DNA of 64,000 nucleotides from DATBQN01 sp963755825 (GTDB lineage: Bacteria; Acidobacteriota; Thermoanaerobaculia; Multivoradales; UBA5704), in NCBI GenBank assembly GCA_963755825.1, contig CAVWLA010000001.1:124001-188000 (forward strand), written 5' to 3'. The notes beneath the pieces are model-generated. The model was given only the letters and a program-made list of their open reading frames with translations. It had not been told where the DNA came from and did no database searches. Below are positions 1-10,436 of the stretch, piece after piece (position 1 is the first letter of the stretch; the number at the start of each line of letters is the position of its first letter). The translations under genes and the position numbers were made by a program.

Positions 1-1768
1 TGCCGATGGCGCTCTCGTGCGGCCAGGCGAAGCGGGCGAGGTGCTCGTTGACGAGGACCGTGCTGGTACCGGCGCGATCGCCGGCGTCGAAGAGCCGGCC
101 GGCGAGGAGCGGGATGCGCAGGGCGCGGAAGTAGCCGCTCGAGGCGACCCGCTTCTCGGCGGTGATCGCCTCGCCCGGCCGCGGCTGCGGCCTCCCCTCG
201 ATCTCCAGGTCGCCGTTGATGTTCGAGCCGCCGAAGGGCGTCGTGTCGCCGACGCCGGCGGCGGTGACGCCGGGGAGGGCGGCCATGCGCTCGATCAGGC
301 GGTCGAAGAAGCCGGCGATGGCGGGGTCGGTGGGATAGCGGGAGGCCGGCAGCTGGATGCCCGCCACGACCACGCCGTCGGGATCGCAGCCGGGCGAGAT
401 GGCGAGGAGGTGCGAGAAGCTGCGGATGAGGAGGCCGGCGCCGATGAGCAGGGCGAGCGACATGGCGATCTCGGCGACGACGAAGGCGCGGCGCAGGCCC
501 TGACCCTGCGCGCCGGCGCCGCCCCTCCCCCCTTCCTGGATGGCGGTCTGCAGGGCGGAGCGGCCGCCGCGGACGGCCGGCACCAGGCCGGCGAGGACGA
601 CGGCGAGGAGGGTGGAGACGAGGGCGGCGAGGAGGACGCCGGAGTCGGCGTGGATCTCCCGCGCCCGCGGCAGCCAGGCGGCGAGGAGCGACGAGCCGAG
701 CCGCAGCGAGCCGACGGCGAGGCCGAGGCCGAGGACGCCGCCCGCGGCGCCGAGGAGTGCGGACTCGACGAGGAGCTGGCGCGCCAGACGCCCCGGGCTC
801 GCCCCCAGCGAGGCGCGGATCGCCATCTCGCGCTCGCGGCCGGTGGCGCGGGCGAGGAGCAGGTTCGCCAGGTTGGCGCAGGCGATGAGGAGGATGAGGC
901 CGACGGCGCCGACCAGCGTCCAGAGGGTGCGGCCGACGTCGCCGACGGTCACCGCGAGGAGGGTCTTGGCGATCGCCGTCCGCTTCTGCTCGCTGTCCGG
1001 GTCCTCGCGCTGGATGCGCTGGAGGATCGCGTCGATGTCCCGCTGCGCGCCGGCGGCGGTGACGCCGGGTCGCAGGCGGCCGATCGGCCGCAGGTAGTTG
1101 AAGCCGCGCTTGAGGACGAGGTCGGGCTGCGAGTCGTCGGCGATCTCGGGGACGGCGAGGCGCGGGCTCACCCAGAGGTCGGCGCCGCTCGCGGCGGCGA
1201 ACTCCGGCGGCATCACCCCGACGACGGTGACGCTGCGTCCGCCGAGGTCGAGGGCGCGGCCGACGACCCGGCGGTCGGCGGCGAACTCGCGGTGCCAGAG
1301 GCCGTCGGAGAGCACCGCCGCCGGCGGCCCGCCGGCGTGGTCGAGCGCCGGCTCCAGGGTCCGGCCGACCGCCGCCGGCAGGCGGAAGACGTCGAAGTAG
1401 TCGGGGGTGACGACCGTGCCGCGGAGGAGGAGCGGCGCGCCGTGGGCGCGGGTGAGCACGAAGGTGCGCGGGAAGAAGGCGGCGAGCGGCGCGAAGCTGC
1501 GGTTGAGGCGGCGGTCGTCGAGAAGGTTGGGCGGCGAGGTGGGGGCGAACTCGCAGCACGCCTTCTTCTCGCCGAGCACGAGGATCCGCTCGCTGGCGGG
1601 GAAGGGGAGCGGGCGCAGGAGGACGGCGTCGACGATGCTCACCATCGCCGTGTTGGCGCCGATGGCGAGCGCCAGGGTGGCGACCGCGACGGCGGTGAAG
1701 CCGGGGCTCTTGGCGAGCAGCCGGGCGGCGAAGCGAAGGTCGGCGGTGAGGCTTTCGAGTCTCGGCAT
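1..1768 (-). CDS. ADOP-type MacB/FtsX-like ABC transporter permease (partial)
   Basis: The reverse strand reads as one open frame from the ATG at 1768 to the window edge (about 589 codons, C-terminus missing). The protein starts MPRLESLTADLRFAARLLAK and continues with a first membrane helix and 'LRPLPFP', the N-terminal signature of the acidobacterial duplicated orphan permeases. A large periplasmic MacB-like domain follows (residues about 50-270). Next is a helix segment reading LLIACANLANLLLARATGRE, typical of the FtsX permease core, then a second half that repeats the helix-plus-periplasmic-domain plan. These permeases have no ATPase domain of their own and are thought to work with separate MacB-type ATPases in efflux or envelope stress; the substrate is unknown. 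The gene is divergent from the secreted-protein gene at 1912. Family assignment is firm; role is inferred. Confidence 0.85.
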   Translation of the reverse strand, partial: MPRLESLTADLRFAARLLAKSPGFTAVAVATLALAIGANTAMVSIVDAVLLRPLPFPASERILVLGEKKACCEFAPTSPPNLLDDRRLNRSFAPLAAFFPRTFVLTRAHGAPLLLRGTVVTPDYFDVFRLPAAVGRTLEPALDHAGGPPAAVLSDGLWHREFAADRRVVGRALDLGGRSVTVVGVMPPEFAAASGADLWVSPRLAVPEIADDSQPDLVLKRGFNYLRPIGRLRPGVTAAGAQRDIDAILQRIQREDPDSEQKRTAIAKTLLAVTVGDVGRTLWTLVGAVGLILLIACANLANLLLARATGREREMAIRASLGASPGRLARQLLVESALLGAAGGVLGLGLAVGSLRLGSSLLAAWLPRAREIHADSGVLLAALVSTLLAVVLAGLVPAVRGGRSALQTAIQEGGRGGAGAQGQGLRRAFVVAEIAMSLALLIGAGLLIRSFSHLLAISPGCDPDGVVVAGIQLPASRYPTDPAIAGFFDRLIERMAALPGVTAAGVGDTTPFGGSNINGDLEIEGRPQPRPGEAITAEKRVASSGYFRALRIPLLAGRLFDAGDRAGTSTVLVNEHLARFAWPHESAIG

Positions 1769-1911
1769 GGGCGCCCCCGGACAGGTCTTGAGATCGCTAT
1801 CTTACGCGCGCGCCGCGTCCTGCCGCGCTGCCTGTAACGAACGACGTGCCGCGCCGCCTGACCAGTGAGCAGCTCGAATTTTCATCTCTGAACCCAAAGA
1901 GGAGAGAAACC

Positions 1912-2940
1912 ATGAGAACACCGCTCAGCCTGATCCTGATCCTGGGAGCTTGCGCTCTACCTGTGCTGGCCGCGGATGGACCGGTGGTCGGCAAGGCCCC
2001 CGCCGGCCAAGAGGCCGCTGCGGCGGCTTCGCCAGCCGACGACTTCGCCAAGAAGGACCTCGTCGAAGGCATGCTGCGCGACGCCAAGCAGGCGGCGGGC
2101 AAGGACTTCGACGCCAAGTTCCGCGCCGCCGCGAGCCAGAATCTCCTGGCGCTCCCCGCCGAGGAGCTGGCGCGGCTCGCCGGCCAGGGCAACGGTCTCA
2201 ACACCATCGTCACCCGCACCCTGGGCAGCGCCACGGGCGACCTGGTCTACACGCCGATGTCCCCCTGCCGGATCTTCGACTCGCGCACCGGCTCCGGCGT
2301 GCAAGGCGCCGGCGGCGGGCCGCTGGCGGCGAACGTGACGCGGGCGATCGACGTCGCCGGCGGCGCCGCCGCCTCCTGCGGCGTGCCGTTCCCCGTCGCC
2401 AAGGCGGTGGTGCTCAACTTCACCGTCGTCACCCCCGCCGGCGCCGGCGACCTCCGCGCCTGGCCGTGGGACAACACCAGCCCGGCGCCGCCCAACGCCA
2501 GCCTCGTCAACTTCACCGCCATCTCCGGCCTCAACCTCGCCAACAGCGTCGTCGTGCCGATCTGCAACTCGGCGACCGCGACGAGCGGCGACTGCACCCA
2601 CGATCTCTTCCTCCGCGCCGACGTGCACGCCACTCACCTGGTGATCGACGTGCTCGGCTACTTCGGCGCTTCGGTCGCCACCGCGCTCGACTGCGAGCGG
2701 CTCTCGGCGCCGTTCTCGGCGGCGATCGGCACGCAGTTCAACGTCGGCTCGCCCTCTTGCGACGCCGGCTACACCCTGACCGGCGGCGGCATCGAGCTCG
2801 GCCAGGGCTGGACCTCGGGCGACGAGCTCCTCGGCACGAACCCGTTCTCCAACGAATGGCAGTGCCTGGGCTACAACGGCGGCGGCAACGTCTGGTCGGG
2901 CAACTGCTGGGCGCTCTGTTGCCGGGTTCCGGGCCGCTGA
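1912..2940 (+). CDS. Secreted protein with PCRIFDSR-type domain and Cys-rich C-terminus
   Basis: The ATG at 1912 follows a strong ribosome binding site (AGAGGAGAGA, about 1899-1908) and opens a signal peptide, MRTPLSLILILGACALPVLA, so I reject the longer upstream frame from 1846. The mature protein (342 aa with signal) has an Ala/Lys-rich helical stretch at residues 25-95. Then comes the motif TPMSPCRIFDSRTG (about 115-128), which marks a beta-rich domain common in secreted Acidobacteriota proteins and ending near HLVIDVLGYF. The C-terminal 85 residues are rich in Cys, Gly and Trp (GYTLTGGGIELGQGW, ending CWALCCRV) and look like a separate disulfide-bonded module. Its function is unknown. An inverted repeat downstream may end the transcript. 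Confidence 0.8.
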   Translation: MRTPLSLILILGACALPVLAADGPVVGKAPAGQEAAAAASPADDFAKKDLVEGMLRDAKQAAGKDFDAKFRAAASQNLLALPAEELARLAGQGNGLNTIVTRTLGSATGDLVYTPMSPCRIFDSRTGSGVQGAGGGPLAANVTRAIDVAGGAAASCGVPFPVAKAVVLNFTVVTPAGAGDLRAWPWDNTSPAPPNASLVNFTAISGLNLANSVVVPICNSATATSGDCTHDLFLRADVHATHLVIDVLGYFGASVATALDCERLSAPFSAAIGTQFNVGSPSCDAGYTLTGGGIELGQGWTSGDELLGTNPFSNEWQCLGYNGGGNVWSGNCWALCCRVPGR

Positions 2941-2968
2941 GCCGGCAGCGAGGTCTTCTCTGCACGCC

Positions 2969-3009
2969 GGGCTCGGAGCCGGGGGGCGACGCCTCCTGTC
3001 TCCGAGCCC
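2969..3009 (+). terminator. Possible hairpin terminator after the secreted-protein gene
   Basis: GGGCTCGGAG at 2969-2978 is perfectly repeated in inverse at 3000-3009 (CTCCGAGCCC), with a 21-nt GC-rich loop. It starts 29 nt after the stop codon at 2940. Only a weak T-rich run follows (TTCGGTTTGC), so it may act as a stabilising or factor-assisted 3' end instead of a classical intrinsic terminator. The rest of the 245-bp gap (2941-3185) shows nothing recognisable. Confidence 0.45.
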
Positions 3010-3185
3010 GTTCGGTTTGCTCGCCGCCCCCGCTCCGCCGCGGCCGCCGGAACGCGTCCTCGCGCGAGGTCTCGGCCGTCCGGCGCGGTGGACGCGAGCA
3101 GGCTTTTAGCGCCTGTTGATGCACTGGCACAGAAGCCGCACTGCGCCGTGTTCCGAGATTGCGCACCGACCCTCGGAGAACCGCC

Positions 3186-4526
3186 ATGCACATCGCCTTC
3201 CTCACCCTCTTCCTCGGCCTCCTCCGCGGCACCCAGCCGGTGGCGCTCGACGCCGGCAGCGGCGTCGCCGCGATTGAGCTCGTCCTCGACGGACAGCGCG
3301 CCGGCCGCGTCAGCGGGCCGCCCTGGACGCTCGCCGTCGACTTCGGCGCCACCCTCCTGCCGCATCACCTCGAAGCCCGCGGGCTCTCGGCGGAAGGCCG
3401 CGAGATCGATCACATCGAGCAGTGGGTCAACCTGCCGCGCCCGCCGGCGGAGGTCGACCTGGTGGTCGACGGCGGCGCTCCCGGCAAGCCAGCCTCGGTG
3501 CGGCTCAGCTGGCGCGACCTCACCGGCGCGCCGCCGACCGAGACCCGCCTCACGCTCGACGGCGCGCCGCTCGCTCTCGACGCCGCCGGCCGGGCGCCGA
3601 TCGCGATCCCCGCCGCCGGCGCGGCGCATGTCCTCTCCGCCGAGCTTCTTTTCGCCAACGGCACCACCGCGAGGAAGGACGTCGTCTTGACCGGCGACTC
3701 GGCCGGCGAGGTGGCGACCGAGCTCACCGCGGTGCCCATCCGCACCCGGCGGCCGGCGAGGCCGCTGCCGGTCAACGATCTCGCCGGCCGCCTCGCCGCC
3801 GGCGGCCAGCCCCTCGCCGTGCGCACCGTCGATCAGGAGCCGCCGCAGGTCTACGTCGTCATCGCGCCGAGCTTCCTGCGCGACCGGGCGCTCGGCTTCG
3901 CCGCGCGCTGGAACGGGACGCTGGCGCTCGGCGGCGGCGGCGGCGTCCACTTCCTCGCCACCTCGCCGAGGCTCTTCCCGACCGCCGGCGGTTCCACCGC
4001 GGTGTTCGACATCTCGGCCGGCGGCGACTTCGATTTCCGCGCCCTGCCGGATCTCACCGACCCCCGGCCGTCGCCCGCCAAGCCGCCGCAGCTCGGCGAC
4101 GCCATCGCCGTCGCCGGCCTCCACGCCCTCGAGCGCCAGACGCCGCGGGCGGTGGTGCTCATCCTCGGCAGCGATCCCGCCGACGCCAGCGAGCTCCCCC
4201 CGGCCGTCGTGCGCAACTACCTGGCGGCGATCGGCGTGCCGCTCTTCGTCTGGTCGCCGCACCGCCGCGAGCGCGACCCGTCGGTCTGGGGCGATGTCGA
4301 GGACATCTCGGACCAGGGGAAGCTCGCGCACGCCTTCCTCCTTCTCGACGAGGAGCTCAAGCGGCAGCAGATCGCCTGGGTCGAGGGGCGCTATCTGCCG
4401 CAGGCGATCACGCTGGGCCAGGCGGCCAAGGGGCAAGCGGGGCTCGAGCTCGTCACTCGGCCGGCCGCCGACGCGTCGGCTGCGGTGGCTTCGGCGGCCC
4501 AGCCCGCCCATCAGGCTGTGCGATAG
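3186..4526 (+). CDS. Secreted protein with VWFA-like C-terminal half
   Basis: I take the ATG at 3186 because GGAGA sits 6-10 nt upstream and the protein then begins with a short signal peptide (MHIAFLTLFLGLLRGTQPVA); an in-frame TTG at 3159 is a weaker option. The product is 446 aa. The first half contains beta-rich segments typical of proteins with 'VWFA-related' acidobacterial domains (for example LDGQRAGRVSGPPWTLAVDF, then PAEVDLVVDGG). The C-terminal part (about residues 310-420) alternates hydrophobic strands and helices like a von Willebrand A fold: RAVVLILGSDPADAS, then IGVPLFVWSPHRRE, then an ALAHAF-type helix. A clear MIDAS motif (DxSxS) is not visible, so metal binding is doubtful. 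The C-terminus is Ala-rich and likely disordered. Role unknown; extracellular or periplasmic. Confidence 0.7.
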   Translation: MHIAFLTLFLGLLRGTQPVALDAGSGVAAIELVLDGQRAGRVSGPPWTLAVDFGATLLPHHLEARGLSAEGREIDHIEQWVNLPRPPAEVDLVVDGGAPGKPASVRLSWRDLTGAPPTETRLTLDGAPLALDAAGRAPIAIPAAGAAHVLSAELLFANGTTARKDVVLTGDSAGEVATELTAVPIRTRRPARPLPVNDLAGRLAAGGQPLAVRTVDQEPPQVYVVIAPSFLRDRALGFAARWNGTLALGGGGGVHFLATSPRLFPTAGGSTAVFDISAGGDFDFRALPDLTDPRPSPAKPPQLGDAIAVAGLHALERQTPRAVVLILGSDPADASELPPAVVRNYLAAIGVPLFVWSPHRRERDPSVWGDVEDISDQGKLAHAFLLLDEELKRQQIAWVEGRYLPQAITLGQAAKGQAGLELVTRPAADASAAVASAAQPAHQAVR

Positions 4527-4588
4527 ATCGGCGCGGCGGCCGCGGTGCGGATAGACTCGCGGCCGCCTTCCCGATGGAGAGAGCCGTC

Positions 4589-4978
4589 ATGGACCATCCG
4601 CAGCCGATCCGTCCCGAGGAGCACGCCGTCTACGATGGCGAGCGGATGGGCAAGAGCACGCTCTTCGAGTCGGAGCGCCTGCTGGTCGGGTTGAACGCCT
4701 TCGAGCCCGGCCAGGAGCACCGCCTGCACGCCCATCCCGGCATGGACAAGGTCTACCACGTGCTCGCCGGGAGCGGCCTCTTCCTCCTCGCCGGCCGCGA
4801 AGAGCCGATGGCCGCCGGCGACCTCCTCGTCGCCCCGGCGGGCGTCCAGCACGGCATCCGCAACTCCGGCGCGGAGCGGCTGCTGGTGCTGGCGATCCTC
4901 GCCCCGGCGCCCGGCGAGCGGCCCGCGCCGGCCGCTGCGGCCGACCCTGGGGCGGGGAATCGCTCTCCCGCCGTCTGA
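4589..4978 (+). CDS. Small cupin-domain protein
   Basis: A 129-aa single-domain cupin. The start at 4589 is chosen over the in-frame ATG at 4574 because GGAGAGA lies 6 nt before it. Cupin motif 1 reads GQEHRLHAHPGMDKVYHVLA (about residues 37-56) with the two metal-binding His residues, but the usual Glu is replaced by Asp (HAHPGMD). Motif 2 reads GDLLVAPAGVQHGIRNSG (about 76-93) with the third His. Such proteins bind a divalent metal and act as isomerases, dioxygenases or small-molecule sensors; nothing here tells which. The last 25 residues are Ala/Pro-rich. The stop codon lies inside the first unit of a 20-bp repeat array, so the end of the gene may have been reshaped by it. Confidence 0.8.
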   Translation: MDHPQPIRPEEHAVYDGERMGKSTLFESERLLVGLNAFEPGQEHRLHAHPGMDKVYHVLAGSGLFLLAGREEPMAAGDLLVAPAGVQHGIRNSGAERLLVLAILAPAPGERPAPAAAADPGAGNRSPAV

Positions 4979-5150
4979 AGCGCTCTCCGCCGATCTGAGC
5001 CGCGTTCACGCCGTCTGAATCGCCTCCACGCCGCCTGAAGCGGAGGCAGGCCGCCTGAGGCGAGCTCAGGCGGTGTGGATCGCTCTCACGCCGTATGAAC
5101 CGGATTCAGACCGTGTGAGCCCATCTCACCTGGCGTGAAGCGGATTCCCC
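4961..5150 (+). repeat. Degenerate 20-bp direct-repeat array with GCCGTCTGAA core
   Basis: About nine consecutive units keep an exact 20-nt spacing, starting at 4961, 4981, 5001, 5021, 5041, 5061, 5081, 5101 and 5121, with a tenth partial unit. A consensus is CGCTCTCACGCCGTCTGAAG. The core GCCGTCTGAA is exact at 4970-4979 and 5010-5019. It has one mismatch at 5030-5039 (GCCGCCTGAA) and 5090-5099 (GCCGTATGAA), and is more decayed in the others. The TGA of the core in the first unit is the stop codon of the upstream cupin gene. The units differ too much to be recent slippage, yet the register is strict. The core equals the ten-base neisserial DNA uptake sequence; whether that is meaningful is discussed in the findings. 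Confidence 0.85.
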
Positions 5151-5353
5151 TCCCGCCGCTCGCGGTCTCCGCGCTCCGCTTGCGGCCGCCGCCGCCCGCG
5201 CCGCGCCGTCGCCTCCGCCGCCCGCCCGTGGGCCGTGCCGCGAGCGCGGGCTCTGCCGCGCGGAGCTGCGGCCGCTGCCCCGCGAGCGGGCAGAAACCTT
5301 GCATCTCCTGCGGCAGGATTCGAACCGGACACCAGAGCGCGGTTCCATTCAGC
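4979..5353. other. Intergenic region between cupin and histidine kinase
   Basis: This 375-bp gap holds the 20-bp repeat array (to about 5150). After it comes an extremely C/G-rich stretch (5150-5290), then a more balanced stretch (5290-5353) directly before the kinase start. The kinase reading frame is open back to 5135, but the extension would be a Pro/Arg-rich sequence unlike any domain, so I treat it as non-coding leader. No convincing promoter hexamers or RNA gene were found. Confidence 0.5.
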
Positions 5354-9592
<4,239 letters not shown>

Positions 9593-9638
9593 GGGCCGCG
9601 GAGGCTCGCTGCCGCAACGTCAGCAGAGCGGGTGCGGC

Positions 9639-9950
9639 TCAGCTGTCGTAGTGCCCACCGATCGCCATCACGTAGAGACTCTTGTCGTCATCGCGGTAGA
9701 CCAGTCGGTCCTTGAGCGAGAGCCGTCGAGACCACAGCCCGGCGAGGGCGTGACGAAGAGGCTCGGGCTTGCCCGTTCCGGTGGCGGGATCGCCGCGCTG
9801 CATCTCCTTGAGCTGGCGGCAGAGAACGCGGTGCAGGAAGCGGTACGATCCGATGCCGCCCGGAGCGCTCGGCCGCGGCGCCTCGCTCCGATCGCGTCGC
9901 CATCTCGACGCCATCGCGGTGTGCTTCTTCGTGAGCGGTCGACCTGACAT
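9639..9950 (-). CDS. YoeB/Txe-family (RelE-like) toxin with divergent N-terminus
   Basis: A 103-aa protein whose C-terminal 55 residues match the YoeB/Txe mRNA interferase family: GTGKPEPLRHALAGLWSRRL, then DRLVYR, then a final GGHYDS. The residues matching the catalytic Glu (KPEP), Arg (RLVY) and His (HY near the end) are all present. The first 45 residues do not show the normal family start (WxDYLxWQxxDxK); instead there is an Arg/Pro-rich stretch before RVLCRQLKEM, which does resemble the usual helix. No Phd/YefM-type antitoxin gene is found on either side. It could be a functional orphan, a relic whose 5' end was rearranged, or a toxin whose start is misread. The gene runs toward the kinase (convergent, 46-bp gap). 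Confidence 0.6.
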   Translation of the reverse strand: MSGRPLTKKHTAMASRWRRDRSEAPRPSAPGGIGSYRFLHRVLCRQLKEMQRGDPATGTGKPEPLRHALAGLWSRRLSLKDRLVYRDDDKSLYVMAIGGHYDS

Positions 9951-10019
9951 GAACCGTTTCTTTCAGAGATCGCGCGTCTCCTCCCTGAACGCGTATGATG
10001 GTCTGGAGGGTCGAGCATC

Positions 10020-10436
10020 ATGTCGAGCCAATGTTCGGGATTTCTTCTTCTCGTCGGACTGCTGGCGCCGGCGAGCCTGTGGGCGCAGGTTCCTACTCCG
10101 CAGCGCCATGTCTACGTGAACGACAACTGTTACACCTGCAGCGCCACCCTTCATCAAGGGCCGACCGACCCGAGCCTGCGGTGCAATCCGGTCGGCAACG
10201 ACGAATCGGGCCAGGGAACGTCATGCACCGAGTACTACTACCTGGACGGCTGGGAGTGCGCGACGTCCGACAACCCTTGTTACAACGTCGTCTCTCACGG
10301 CAGCCTGCAGGGAGGTGAAGGGATCCGGTTGCGGCGCGCGGATGCGACCGAGATCGCAACCGTTTCGCCAGCCGGTCGAGCCTCATGTCGGCTCCAAGGT
10401 TCTGCCGCCGGCAGTGAGAAGCAGCCATCGCGATGA
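10020..10436 (+). CDS. Small Cys-rich secreted protein
   Basis: A 138-aa protein. The ATG at 10020 follows GGAGGG at 10005-10010. The N-terminus is a signal peptide (MSSQCSGFLLLVGLLAPASL, cleavage likely after WAQ). The mature region has a cluster of cysteines (CYTCSATLHQ, LRCNPVGN, SCTEYYYLDGWEC, NPCYN) that probably form disulfides; the spacing matches no family I know. The last 35 residues lack such features and may be disordered. Its stop overlaps the start of the next gene (ATGA at 10433-10436), so the two are translationally coupled and probably act together outside the cell. Confidence 0.7.
   Translation: MSSQCSGFLLLVGLLAPASLWAQVPTPQRHVYVNDNCYTCSATLHQGPTDPSLRCNPVGNDESGQGTSCTEYYYLDGWECATSDNPCYNVVSHGSLQGGEGIRLRRADATEIATVSPAGRASCRLQGSAAGSEKQPSR

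Noticed and set aside
17..1868. Long plus-strand open frames over the left edge.
   Set aside because: They are shadows of the permease gene on the minus strand, whose translation shows clear ADOP motifs.
3159..3185. A TTG start at 3159 for the VWFA-like secreted protein.
   Set aside because: The ATG at 3186 has a well-placed GGAGA and begins a clean signal peptide.
4961..5150. The 20-bp repeat array as a CRISPR.
   Set aside because: Units are contiguous without spacers, too short and too degenerate; no cas genes are present.
5290..5340. A T-arm-like sequence (GGTTCGAATCC on the minus strand) suggesting a tRNA or an attachment-site remnant.
   Set aside because: The T-stem does not pair beyond two base pairs, and no D-arm, anticodon arm, acceptor stem or CCA could be found around it.
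5135..5353. An N-terminal extension of the histidine kinase from an in-frame ATG at 5135.
   Set aside because: It would add a Pro/Arg-rich sequence without domain character and begins in the last unit of the repeat array; the ATG at 5354 gives a normal start.
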